DNA of 64,000 nt from Phytophthora sp. 'mugwort' (Eukaryota; Oomycota; Peronosporomycetes; Peronosporales; Peronosporaceae). The DNA is taken from the NCBI GenBank assembly GCA_033558025.1, contig JAUCEF010000003.1:2072001-2136000 (forward strand), given 5' to 3'. Of this stretch, positions 40,102 through 50,228 are shown in pieces. Numbering within the stretch: the stretch's first letter is position 1; each line of letters opens with the position of its first letter. A program made the position numbers and the translations under genes. Under the pieces are notes generated by a model. It did no database searches. It saw only the letters and a list, made by a program, of their open reading frames with translations, and was not told where the DNA came from.

Positions 40102-41529
40102 CTACAGTATGTTCAGAGCATGACGAACGAAACCTTGGGCAAAATATAGAGGTTGTAGCAATGATACGCGCACTTGAGATCGCACTGGGCCTACGCGAAA
40201 AAAAAACAATTCTGCATCTTCTTCAAAGAGAAAGATACTGGATAATACAATAATCGCAAAAAGCACTGGTGGCTGGGATGAAATGGCAACGTCGCGAACG
40301 TCGGAGGTCTTTAGCAATACCTTCAAAAAAAAATAAGCTGCGGGAAACCTTCGGCGTGTTGATCCACATATGCTGGTCCGAGTAAGCATCGCTCAGCACG
40401 AAGCGCGATACCGATGCAAACACTGACGTTGGTGGTTTTATGAGCAACATGGGCAAGAATGTTGCCAACACCAACGCCTGTATCGAGGCAAATGTCGTTG
40501 TCATCTGCAGGACCGAGCGCCTCGAGCATGGCGGCGAAGTCTGGCGGAAGTATCTCTCCTGTATTACCATGCGTACGCCCGGACGATTATCTTACGTCTC
40601 TCGCGTTAATTCCATTAAAATAGCAAGCACCGCTTGTGCAGCTGTGTGATGCCCAAACAAATGATCATCGGTCACTATTAGCACAACTAACAACATCATC
40701 CGTTTTCAGCCAATATCCAGAGTATCGACAACATATGCTGAAATACGTGCCAACGATCCTGTACCACTATCAGCAACATTGGCCCCAGGGGCGGCCTCCT
40801 TCACGCCTTCGCATGCTACAGTATCAGCAATACGTCAGAACTTGTTCGCCACGCCGTCCATGAGCCACACATCCTACCTGTTGTACACTCCGCGTTGGTA
40901 GGCACCGTCCCAGCGACCCCACCACTACGAGCCGTAGCGCTGCCATTCTCACCGCGTTCGCCACGCCCGCCGCGGCCAAGCCGACTCAGTCCACCACGGT
41001 CGCCAGCCAATACGAGCTCACTCGTGCATCCGCTACCACTCTCACGTTACCGGCAACACGTACATGCCCATCGCGTCCTCCCCACGTCCACGATTTTGCG
41101 CCTACATGCCCATGAAGTCCTTCGTGTCCCCCCCCGGCATCCACGCACACTGATTTCGCCACGTCCGTCAGCGGCAACATCGCTAATACCAACGCCGGAT
41201 TCCAGACGTACATGCACATGCCGTCCGCCTCCACGTCTACGAGATGCGTCCAACAGACGTCGCTGCGGTTGGCCACTGAAACAACAGGATGGGAAGTCTC
41301 TGACAGACTTCCCAAACGTACGCTTAAGGCTTGCCAAGCGCAATCGAAGCTGGTTGGCAGGGCGCTCCGTTCTCATCTGGCGCGCCACATACGCCCAGTT
41401 AATCCGCAAGCCCTCGCTCTCAAAGAGAAAAGCAATCTGCACTAGCGCTTTGTCCCCCCAGTCGTGAAACGTTGTACGCATATCACTTCGATTTTGTATT
41501 GAGAGATGAGACCAGGATAGTAGTGACAC
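40102..41529 (-). pseudogene. SANT-like + DOT1-like histone methyltransferase relic
   Basis: Minus strand 41500-41290 reads 'HDWGDKALVQIAFLFESEGL' and 'ANQLRLRLASLKRTFGKSV', the oomycete SANT/Myb-like domain. After a low-complexity GC-rich linker, 40560-40320 reads 'GNTGEILPPDFAAMLEALGP', then 'LDTGVGVGNILAHVA' (AdoMet motif I of DOT1-type methyltransferases, D.G.GVGN) and 'IALRAERC'. After a frameshift 40370-40240 gives 'DVRDVAISSQPPV' and 'LFEEDAEL', later DOT1 motifs. Intact DOT1 enzymes methylate H3K79. Frameshifts and the degraded linker make this a relic. It lies on the strand opposite the PiggyBac transposase, between it and the PiggyBac-like right end. Confidence 0.75.
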
Positions 41530-41830
41530 ATGCGTGCGTGTGTCTTATCTTTCGTATCATAAAAATGAGTGGCGGGGGGTTGGTGAGATGGAACACTTAT
41601 GTTACCTACATCCACATGACGACGGCGATGTGTATGTGGATTATGCTTCGGTTTGGAAAATAAAACCACTGGTTATCAACATTTACACATTTCTATCAAA
41701 AAGTCTCATCTGATTGGTTGTAAAACGAGTAACAAGATACGGTGGATGCGAATCGGAAATAAGCTAAACGGTCGCAGAATGCGCCCTTTGAGACCATGTT
41801 TTTCCACCGTGTTTTGCAAACTGTTATAAA

Positions 41831-41866
41831 GGGCGATAAATGCGCCGTCTATCGCGAAAGGGTTAA
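41831..41866. repeat. PiggyBac-like right terminus with TTAA
   Basis: Read inward (minus strand) the end is TTAA (41866-41863) followed by CCCTTTCGCGATAGACGGCG. A TTAA target and a CCC-starting terminus are hallmarks of PiggyBac. A related subterminal motif, GAATGCGCCCTTTGAG, occurs at 41777-41792. The left partner was not found. Confidence 0.6.
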
Positions 41867-41964
41867 CGGGGACAAAACGCACTATTTGATCACGTAAGGG
41901 ATTATACCAATTGTTAATTGAAATCCAGATATGAAATTGGAGCGCGTGCTAGCATTTCATAACA
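41865..41964 (+). repeat. Dispersed repeat, second copy at 20772-20872
   Basis: AACGGGGACAAAACGCACTA followed by TTTGATCACGTAAG... matches 20772-20872 along about 100 bp (shared blocks ATTTGATCACGTAAG, TGAAATTGGA and ATTTCATAA). The similarity on this copy begins exactly at the TTAA, suggesting that the PiggyBac element inserted into a copy of this repeat. Confidence 0.75.
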
Positions 41965-42479
41965 TATACAGATATTATCCTAAAACTCAACGCTAATGTC
42001 TGTCCGTCTAAAAGGAGCTTACTTGTGGGTCTTGAACAAGTTGACGCAAGGCTCCTTGAGGTGGTGCCTCGCACCAGGTATATTGTAGCATGAATGGATA
42101 ACTATGATGTCGCTAGGAGCTCTGAGCTATCCTAATATGCATGAGGGGTTTCGCCTATTCTCGCTAGTTGCAGTGATTGCCGTCGTTACAGTCGTCGAAG
42201 GTCGTTGCTGACGCCACTGCACTGATCGCAGATGGCGTCAGCACTTGCGATCTCCAATACCGTCCGCCTGTGATGCCACAACGTGATTTTTAGACGCAAT
42301 CTCATTGGCTGCCGAGGGCAGCGAAGGCGAGCAGCCGTAGGCTAAACAACATTGCGCCGAAGGCAGTCATTAGTGCAGCGATTGAACCAGCGTCCGACAA
42401 TGATATAGCGGCAGCAAACTCTGGGGTTGAAGAAGACAGTGAAAAACAGATGATAGTGCCGACAAGGACTGGGACACGG
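41965..42479. other. No recognisable gene
   Basis: Mixed-composition spacer leading to the next TE gene. Open frames on the minus strand (42862-42302) are antisense to that gene and show no family resemblance. Confidence 0.45.
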
Positions 42480-44500
42480 GTCAAGGATCTGTGAAAGAGG
42501 AGGTGGTTACTGGGGAGAGTGCCGAGAGCGCAGCTGAAGAGGGCGAGGAGATTGGTATCTATTTGACCGACTTCGATGTTCAGCAGTGTGTGAGTGACCT
42601 GATTCAAGACGACGGTGCGAACGCCGCTGTCTTGAAGGCAAAACCCGCGAGATGGAATGGTTGGTGTGCTCGATCGGGCAAATGACAAAGTGCAAGAAGA
42701 CGACGTGCATTTTGACACTTGTCGGCGTCTTAATGCAGACAGATACTGCCGTGAGACGTCGTGGTAGTGGAGAGTCTGTGTAATCTCACTGTTACTTACC
42801 CATGGTGGGGTATGTCTGTCGGTCGTCGTTCGCGCGCGGTCTTGGAGTGCAGCCGCTCCCAATCCAGCGCTACAAACGTCGCGTGCTGGTGGGCAACATC
42901 GCGGCCAAAATGCACGGCAATAAGCTCAACAAGAATGCATCGAGGTTCGACATAGTTTGACTCGTGATGTGGTTCAATGACTTTGCTTGGGAAGTGGGGG
43001 AGGTTGTACCCGTGAGGGTGCGCATTCAGAAAACCAAGGACGGTTGGTGAAGAAGTATTACAGCCATGGAATTATACACTGCTGCCTGATACATTTACCC
43101 GGGACTCTCTATACGACGAGATGCACAAGTTCGTCGATATTGGGCTTCGAGTGAACGGGCCTGCACCCTCCACATTCAGGAAGCTGATCTCACTTCACAG
43201 CCCGACCATCAAGATCCGTTCGTCGCAGTCTAACGTGTGCGATCTGTGCACAATATACCAGGTACGCATGAAGCGAGGTGCAACGGCAGAACAAACCGAG
43301 GAGCTGGGCCAACACACGGAGTTTGCACGCCGAATGAGGTACGTCGATGTTAGTATCGTTCTGATTTACCAGGGTGTTTTGACCTGGAGATTGACATCAT
43401 TCTATTCGCTGTAAACGTTTAGGCGTGAATAAAAGAAGGATAAAGCCGCTGTCAATGAAGCCGAGAGTACTCTCGCAGTGATAGCCATGGACTTTTAACA
43501 GAATCTTACGATTCCGTCCGTGACCAGCACCCCTTCGCAATTGTACTTTTGTTCGTTGCTAGCTGTGAGTGGCTTCGGAATCTTTTACGAGAATGAGGGG
43601 GCCAAGACGAACTACCTGTATGACGAGTTCACTAGCGGCAAAGGTAGCGACCGGATTAACTCGATGCTGCATCACTTCATTCGGACGGTGCTGCTTCCTG
43701 CCTGCAAGAAGCACCTCGTTGTCTATGCTGACAACCGCTCCGGGCAGAACAAGAACAATCTTGTCATCAAGTTCTTCCTCGCTCAAGTGCCCGTGGGGGC
43801 CCTGGACCGAGTCGACTTCAAGTTCTTTGTCAAGGGACATATCAAGAATTCCTGTGACCGCGGATTCGGCCACATTCATAAGCACATGGCGACGACTGAC
43901 TGCTGGGCGATGCAGCATATCGTCGACGCAGTTAAGAACGCTGCTGACTCCAACACTACAGTCTACATTCCGCGAGGCACCACGTTCTTTAAGCAGTTCA
44001 AGCTGCTGGTGACGGAATTGTACAAGACGTTGGTAGGCGTTCAGCAGTTCCGGATATTCACTATGGAGAGCAGCAATCCCGATGTAGTTCAATGCAGGAA
44101 ATGACCTGACGATGAACCTGTTCAGCAAGATCTTCGGCGCAAAGTGGACGGTCATGACCGAGGGTGACAAGGTGAGCCGAATGCTGTCGCACTTCTTCGA
44201 AAGTCTGAGCCCCCCTCCGCTAAACGCCAAGAAGATGACGGATTTCCACAACAAGATCCGCAAGTACGTGCCCGACGGATTTCAGGGCGATCCGCTCTAC
44301 GCTGCGCCAAGCCCTAAGAGAGAGATACTGCCAAGGCCACTAAGCAGGCTCAAAGAGAGCACCGTGCAGCAATGGTTAATGCAGTGTAGGCGAATAGCGA
44401 TCGCCGGGGTGCAACTGAGGAGGCTGCAGGTACCAAGAAGGGTAAGACAAACAGCTCGCAAACCGCTGTGGTCTGAAACCGGCCTTCAGCTACAGTGAGC
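42480..44500 (+). pseudogene. DUF7869-type transposable-element protein (relic)
   Basis: A long TE protein is read over several plus frames. N-terminal acidic part (42491-42600, 'ESAEEGEEIGIYLTDFD'-like); 'TREMEWLVCSIGQMTKCKKT' (42635-42700); 'PIQRYKRRVLVGNIAAKMHG' and 'NKLNKNASRFD' (42860-42950); 'EVGEVVPVRVRIQKTKDG' (42990-43045); 'RSSQSNVCDLCTIYQVRMK' (43219-43275), a Cys pair; then the DUF7869-like core with 'VVYADNRSGQNKNNLVIKFF' (43720-43785) and 'VKGHIKNSCDRGFGHIHKH' (43830-43890); tail to 44498. The D-N-x-x-G-Q-N-K-N-N and H-x-K-N-x-C-D-R-x-F-G blocks suggest an RNase H-fold nuclease, but chemistry is not established. The best open part is 43520-44104. Confidence 0.75.
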
Positions 44501-44695
44501 TCAGGGTAGGCCATGATAGTTCGATTTGATATCTATGTCCGGGAGCAAATCAAAATGATACTAATGAACAACAGATGTTACTAATATGAGATACGAACAA
44601 AAGGCGACATTTGAGGGCTTTTCGTTTTAAATTAGATCGATGTTAGAAGTACCGAGTGGTCGTACTTAAGTGCGAGTTAGAGTTACTCGGCATGA

Positions 44696-44720
44696 AGTGC
44701 CTCTAGATACTAGAGGCACT
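44696..44720. terminator. Perfect 11-bp hairpin at the MULE 3' end
   Basis: AGTGCCTCTAG-ATA-CTAGAGGCACT is a perfect inverted repeat with a 3-base loop, lying at and just beyond the stop of the SWIM-MULE transposase on the minus strand. It could act in 3'-end formation or be part of the element's subterminal structure; this is a guess from position. Confidence 0.3.
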
Positions 44721-45770
44721 CTCCGCGTATTGTAGGCACTTGTGACAAAAAAGAGGGGGTTTATATGATAATATACCCAGAGCGATTTCATATATATCGT
44801 CCGTGCTCTTCTTCACGTATTCCATCTCAGCAATGACTTGCAGGAACATCAGTGTATCTACACATTCGTCAAGTGTCATTTCAGGACCTCCTTGATGTGG
44901 CCCCATGATGTTTCAAGTCTACGAGACACAGTATCATAACATTAACTGAGATGAAATCAGTGGAATGAATTGGAAACGTCACCATACCTGTTATTCGTGT
45001 GATTGCCTAAGTGTGGAACATCAGACCGCGCGTACAGGGACCATCTCTCTTTAATCGAGTCCCAATTCTTCATAAAATACTGGAGGAACGGATGCGTAAG
45101 ATCTGGAATGCTATCTGCCTCCTGCAGATGAACACCCTCGAGCAACAAGTACAAGTACTTCAAGTACTTCGTGTACTCCTCGCAAGAGTTTGCCAATCTC
45201 ATCAAGTCCACGGCATCTTCGACCATATCTTTGTCGAAGCTGGAAGGCCCTCCCCTCCGTATTCACTCTTTACGAGCCCAGTGCGGATATACTTTTTCAG
45301 ATGAAAATGACACAAGATCACCTTTACCCCCGGGAAAGCCTTCTCCAGCAGTCCAAGTTCTCCCATGTCTTTGTCGATCACAACAACTTTGACATCCTCC
45401 CACGACGGGTTGTTAAAAAAAACTTGAACGAGCTGATAGCATCTGTGAGGCACTCGGCACTTTCATTCTCCATAAGACTATGATGGACGTACTGACCCTA
45501 GCAACACAGAGCATACGGCAGAGATGTAAGTACAGGTACAACGCCGTGCCTTATATACACTCGGTACCTACGGTTACATTGATTTAACTGCAGACACTCG
45601 AGAAGTACTCAAAGTAACAAAGGTTCAATTTGAGTGGCATCAGGTGCATTCACTTACATGGCCGTATACATCGTTCACCATGAACGAGAACAGCTTGTAG
45701 CGCAATCCGTTCGTATTGTTCGTGGCGTCAATGAGCAGGACTTCAGGGAACGCCTTGAACCAGCATCGTA
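44703..45770 (-). pseudogene. SWIM-type MULE transposase, 5'-truncated, with two introns
   Basis: Exon pieces on the minus strand: 45770-45658 'VLLIDATNNTNGLRYKLFSF' (first Asp block) and 'MVNDVYGH'; intron 45657-45492 (GTAAGT...CAG, 166 nt); 45491-44988 'YVHHSLMENESAECLTDAI', 'VKVVVIDKDMGELGLLEKAF' (second Asp), 'VILCHFHLKKYI' (C-x-F-H), 'EDAVDLMRLANSCEEYTKYL' and 'LGNHTNNR'; intron 44987-44919 (GTATGG...TAG, 69 nt); 44918-44703 'LETSWGHI...DECVDTLMFLQVIAEM'. Removing the introns restores the expected family alignment. The only coding lesions seen are frameshifts in a T-run (near 45410) and a G-rich run (near 45255). The N-terminus is lost at about 45770 where Gypsy-type sequence begins, and no SWIM finger follows. 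Confidence 0.85.
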
Positions 45771-46170
45771 TCTGCCTTGTTTAAAGCGTGATCGACAACC
45801 TGCGATCCCGGACTGCGTGGGGACGAGGCCGGTCGCGAAGCCCTGGCCTCTTGACGTTCGCTCAGGAAACGTGTCATAGCCGCTTGGAAGTACGTCTCCA
45901 GACCACTCGTCAGTTACTGGGCCGGACCCGCTGACCGGATCCGGGCTTGCGACGGTCTCGCCGGACGCGGAGCCGGGATCTTATCTGCCAGAGTTCTCGC
46001 AGAACGTGACTGCAGCATCGCGGCACCGGCTGGCCAAAGCGGCATTCGTCGCGGCTCCGATGAGCTGCTGGATCTGACTTCTGAAATAGCCGATGCGTAC
46101 TGGCCCGCGATGATCCGGTGCGGTACTCCGGCGACCTGGTGTACGCCGCCTTGGTTTCGGGCGACGAGAC

Positions 46171-47739
46171 TTATCCGGCCTTGGCCTCGATTGTCGAGCT
46201 GTGCTCGGTCTTGATCTCGGGCGTTGCAGACGCCGATCGCTCGCCCACGAGGAGCTTCAGCAAGTTGAAGAGCGACGCGGCTGAGATCCGGATCGTGTTG
46301 GCGTCCAACTGGAACAGGTCGTCAGCGTCGAACACTCCTGCCGTAAGGCCGGCTTTTTCCAGCATCCTCAGCAGATCCATTGCTGCGTCCAGCTTGTTTG
46401 TAAGTTGACGAGGGGGCGATATACGTCCGGTGAGGGATCCGAGCTGCTTCAGCTGCAGGATCCGCATCACTGGGTCCTTGCGCAGGAAGTAGTTCAGCTT
46501 CGTGCGCACGTATGTCGACTCCAGCTTAGATCTTGGCCAGGTAGACTTCAATACAGCACGATCTTCGCTGTCCGAGTCTGGTGCCTTGAGTTTCTTCCAT
46601 GGGGCCTTCGTCTTCTTCTTAGACGTGGCACTTGGGGCCGCTGTGGTGGTGGTGGATGAAGGGTCATTCGCTTTCGCAAACAATCCTTCGTCCGACAGGT
46701 CCTGCCTCGCGTCAAAGCCTGGGCGGGGTCCCCGAAGGGACCTGGGGAAGAAAAGGAGGTTTCTCTTCCTGATCCGTTACCAGACCATCCTTTCTTCCGT
46801 CGGCAGAGCTCCTCCCAGGGCTCGGCCGATCCGTGGATCTCTCTTTCAGCGACGCCGTCGGCGATCCAGTCTCCTTCGGCGCTTCATCTCCCGATCCATT
46901 GCTCACTTGCGCATCATCTTGGAACTCACGGTGAAATCCTTGTTTCGAATCCGGGCACGCGCACCATTGTGGTGGTGCGGATCCGCTGAATTCAGTAGGA
47001 TCCCAACTCACACGCACTGCGCCCAACCCCGACTAACAGAGGGGGTACTCCGACGGCCGTGTTGTTTCTGAGTTGTTCACTTGTGTACCCGTCGGCGGGC
47101 TGGTTCTCTGAGAGACTCTCGCGCGGCGAGCTCATCGGGTGTTGCGACCGCCGGCCCAAAAACAACATATATGTTAAGCAACTCCGATGCTGCTCGGCGA
47201 GCCACTTCGCTGAGATTGCGAGGCTCGAAGCCATAGTCACGACGTGGCGGGGTAAGCAATGGCTGAGCCATATGCCGCCTCGAGCGTGGGAGCTGCGAAT
47301 TAGCCGCAAAGCTGTTGCTCCTGGACTGCGTCCAAAGGATTGGTGACGACACCAGATCCTATGGGATCATCTTCTGTTCCCCGCGAAGGTACCGGAGGCG
47401 CATTACGTAGGACTCGTGGAGGCGAGAGCTCGAACGGATTCGGAGCGCGCAGTTGGCGGCGTGGGCTCGGCGAGCGAACAGGGCTACTACCGGTCATGGA
47501 CTCAGTCTAGTCGACCTCCTCTTCATCAAGGTCGTCAAAGAGGGCGTCTCGCGCCCGCATCTTCGAGGCTCTCGCACCGAGAGCCTTGAAGGTGCGGGTG
47601 GCGCGCGGTCAGAGACCTCTTCCGTACGGGATGACGAGGATAACGAATGTGTCGGAGACACAGAGGGGCTTAGCTCGCGGCGAGAGCTGTTGTTGCGAGG
47701 CGAACGAGGGAGGTCAAAAGACCAATTGGCTGTGGACAT
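46171..47739 (-). CDS. Antisense ORFs of the second Gypsy element
   Basis: The minus strand from 47739 ('MSTANWSFDLPRSPRNNSSR') reads a chain of frames: Ser/Arg/Pro-rich (47739-47494 and 47497-47300), then 'RRDYGFEPRNLSEVARRAAS' (about 47255-47195), then 'RVSWDPTEFSGSAPP' (about 47010), then an acidic/basic part ending in a helical segment 'LTNKLDAAMDLLRMLEKAGL' (46683-46171). The frames change three or four times. No known domain is recognised. The position (just inside the 3' LTR, antisense) mirrors the first Gypsy element, and a homologous fragment with similar coding texture occurs at 52426-52692, supporting a real gene family. Confidence 0.5.
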
Positions 47740-47863
47740 CTGAGTGCGAACACTCGATGCGGAATGGACAGTGCAACGCTCTTGGACCGGAAGGTTCCGG
47801 GCCTTTTTCGATTGCTACAAACAGACCCTCGTGAATACGGTGTGTCCACGGTTAGTGGGGAGG

Positions 47864-48277
47864 GTGTAACGGGGTTACACGAAGGTAACACGAGGGTAGC
47901 CGTGCTACGTGTCACCTTGCAGCAAGTGGTATTTGGTACCGCTTGGATTAGCAGGATTTCAGTACGTGGCCACAGGGCCACATGATATGCATTTGACTAG
48001 GTTTAACTATGGTAGATAGTTAGAGTCATACATTTACGTCGCAGGCGTTTTTGCCGCAGATAAGCAAACAAATAACAGTTCGGTATTAGCATTAAAGATA
48101 GCATTGCCCTAGGTTTAGGAATACTGATTCTTTGAGTCTCTAGTGGTATAACTAGAGGGGTCTGCGTCAGAGGGGTCTAAGCGTCTGCGGAGACCTTAGG
48201 GGTTAGGATAACCACATCTAAGAATCGGGGAGTCACACTTCTTCCTCTGACGCACTACGCTATGGAGCCCCGCTGCA
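47864..48277 (+). repeat. 3' LTR of the second Gypsy element
   Basis: It starts TGTAACGGGGTTACACGAAG and shares with the 8139/15900 LTRs the late block GAGTCACACTTC and an end resembling GCCCC-x-x-CA (here GAGCCCCGCTGCA at 48265-48277). The right boundary is therefore an estimate. No target-site duplication can be tested because the left end is missing. Confidence 0.65.
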
Positions 48278-48545
48278 ATCCTGGTGGGCCATGCATATCG
48301 CGCTATGTAGAGTAAGTTCGGGATGATAGTGGATCCCGCTACCAGGCTTCACTGGTCGATTGTCAGCAATGTTTGACTTGCAGTTCTGAGTCGAATTTCC
48401 AGTTATTGTGTGGCTCCTGTCCACGACGTAATTCGGTCGATATTGCTCCCGACTTGTATGCCTACATATCTGCAGGTCGATGCTGTTCCCTGATACGTCA
48501 AGCCTGTGGGTAACAACGTTTCTGGTCCTGGCCCCCCTGAATGTA
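48278..48545. other. No recognisable gene
   Basis: Short spacer between the Gypsy LTR and the rRNA/tRNA-like chimera. A minus-strand frame covers it but shows no family resemblance. Confidence 0.45.
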
Positions 48546-48614
48546 GAGCAATCACCCACTCTAACCAACTGAGCTATTTTTCCAAATGAAGTTGGAATCG
48601 CTAGTAATCGCAGA
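48546..48614. other. tRNA-like / 16S rRNA-like chimera (probable organellar insert)
   Basis: On the minus strand 48583-48546 begins GGAAAAATAGCTCAGTTGGT followed by TAGAGT, an acceptor/D-arm sequence typical of tRNA 5' halves. Directly adjacent, on the plus strand, 48586-48612 reads ATGAAGTTGGAATCGCTAGT followed by AATCGC, the universally conserved 3'-domain segment of bacterial-type 16S rRNA (near E. coli position 1330-1355), as found in mitochondrial small-subunit rRNA. The two are head to head, which no normal rRNA operon shows, so this is likely a scrambled mitochondrial DNA fragment. Confidence 0.65.
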
Positions 48615-48779
48615 GAGTGAAACGGCCCCTAAGAAAGATTTGAGAAGAATGGATGGTTTAAGACGAATTTTACCTTTTTAGATTTTCTCTTACCAAAAAC
48701 TATTGAATGCCATTTTTTTCTTAGTGCTGATTTGTAGTCCTGACGATCTTCAAAAATGTCGGGTCTAGGTAGTGCATCA

Positions 48780-49708
48780 GGTGCGGGATGTCTGCGGGGT
48801 CTTTGACGAATGCCGCAGTATCATCCGCACAACCTGCAACTCTCAGTTCAAATCGACCAGCAGAGGACTGCACAATTACGCCCCGGATTCCGGAGAAACC
48901 ATTTAGCTTTCTTTATAAAGGGTCAAGTGCCAGTACGGAGAATAGTGGCGCCAGCGGGCAGACCTGCCTAATCCTGCTTGTAACCAGTATACGCCTGGAC
49001 TTACTCCCATTGGCCAGGAACCGTACAGTGATTCCGTCATGTAAGGCCTCGATTGCTCGGATGAACTTGTCGGGGTAACCTTTCCGGTGTAACACTGCGA
49101 GCATGTATCTACGATTCAGCGAGTCATACGCCTTCTTGAAGTCGGGAAATAGTGCCGTCCCGTCCTGTTGATCTGGGTCTTCAATGACCTGCCCTGAGCC
49201 GCTCCATATTACTAAAGCCTCGTGTATGGTCCTGCCTGGAACGAAGCCGTTCTAATTGGGGTGTATCTCGTCTGGCAGCGTGATGCCCACCCGACTCGCC
49301 AGGATCCGTGTAAAAATCTTGTAATCGGTGTTGAGAAGATCAACTGGTCGGAAATTTAGGGCGTTGGTAGACGGTCCGCCTTTCTTCAGACAGAACATAT
49401 CTGCTTCGAGGAAGGAAAGCGGAAACTCCTCAGCCTCATACCAGATATTCTGCTTTGTCAGGATGGGTGATAATTGCTCTTCCGTAATCGCAGTACCACC
49501 CGTTGCCCAGTCGGTCGGGCCCCGCTACCTTGCCCTTCTTGCATACATGAATGGCCGTTCGTACCTCTTCCTGAGCAATTTCGGCGGCTATCCCATCCTT
49601 TTCTGCCCTCGGCTCTTGGTCCTGATTATCCCGGCCAACGACGCGCTCTACGTAGTCGCGGTCGGTGTCGGGTTGTTGCAGAATGGGCTGCCATGCGTCC
49701 GCTAACAT
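48780..49708 (-). pseudogene. LINE reverse transcriptase (relic)
   Basis: 'GNGWYCDYG' (about 49500) and 'FPDFKKAYDSLNR'-type sequence (around 49150-49110) precede 'YPDKFIRAIEALHDGITVRF' (49080-49020). This is followed by 'IRQVCPLAPLFSVLALDPL' (48970-48913), the LINE palm motif normally IRQGCPLAPL. The catalytic box is CADD instead of YADD (48831-48820). The domain ends near 48760 without the thumb. The Gly-to-Val and Tyr-to-Cys changes and several stops show it is inactive. Confidence 0.85.
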
Positions 49709-50228
49709 GTCTGCTTTGTCGTGGATCGGGCCGAGACAGCATGCCTGGCGCCGGCTTCAGTCGATGGATGAGGTTGTCGCTGTATTTGTTAAAGATTTTC
49801 TGAAAGAGTGCTTTCGTAGTTTTCCCCCGTCCAATGTGTGGTTGCTCAAAATAGTTTGAGTTGTCTGAAAGGTTGCCCTCATTTGCTTGCAGTCAGCAAT
49901 CGCTCTCCGCAGGCGTGCCTCTCTTGTCGGCCCCACCATATTATCCAACGTCATACTCGCAAATTGTGTCCACGCCCACGACCTCACTTTTGTGTGCTGC
50001 TCGGAGTCGCTGCTGTTGACGGATCATGCGGGCTAGCTTCTGTTTTAGTCGATTTCCTTATCGTTCGCCTCCTCTCAGAAATGCAGATGCGTGTTCGCCG
50101 AGCAATCTCAACTTTCATCTTGCCCAATAGCAATGCTGTCACAAATACTGATGGTTTGGCTTTTAATCTGAGCCCAAAATCCTCCAGTATTTGTAGAGTC
50201 GCCGTATTCACCGCTGTCGTCGCAAAAG

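Larger units (their letters stand above)
45775..48277 (+). mobile_element. 3' part of a second Gypsy element with antisense ORFs
   Basis: The right end is an LTR (47864-48277) beginning with the same 15 bases as the complete element at 8139 (TGTAACGGGGTTACA) and preceded by a purine tract GTGGGGAGGG. The 2.1 kb before it has no sense-strand pol; instead the minus strand carries a series of Ser/Pro/Arg-rich frames, starting 125 bp inside the LTR. The left end is truncated against the MULE at about 45775. A second copy of part of this internal region lies inverted at 52270-52680. Confidence 0.75.

Noticed and set aside
40895..41467. 190-codon plus-strand frame rich in Pro, Arg and Ser
   Set aside because: It is opposite the SANT/DOT1 relic and the GC-rich linker; composition alone explains the openness.
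43559..44263. 234-codon minus-strand frame opposite the DUF7869-type gene
   Set aside because: The plus strand carries the conserved motifs; the antisense frame has no recognisable feature.
48546..48583. A functional tRNA gene on the minus strand
   Set aside because: Only the acceptor/D-arm half is recognisable; the anticodon stem does not pair and no T-arm follows, so it is a fragment.
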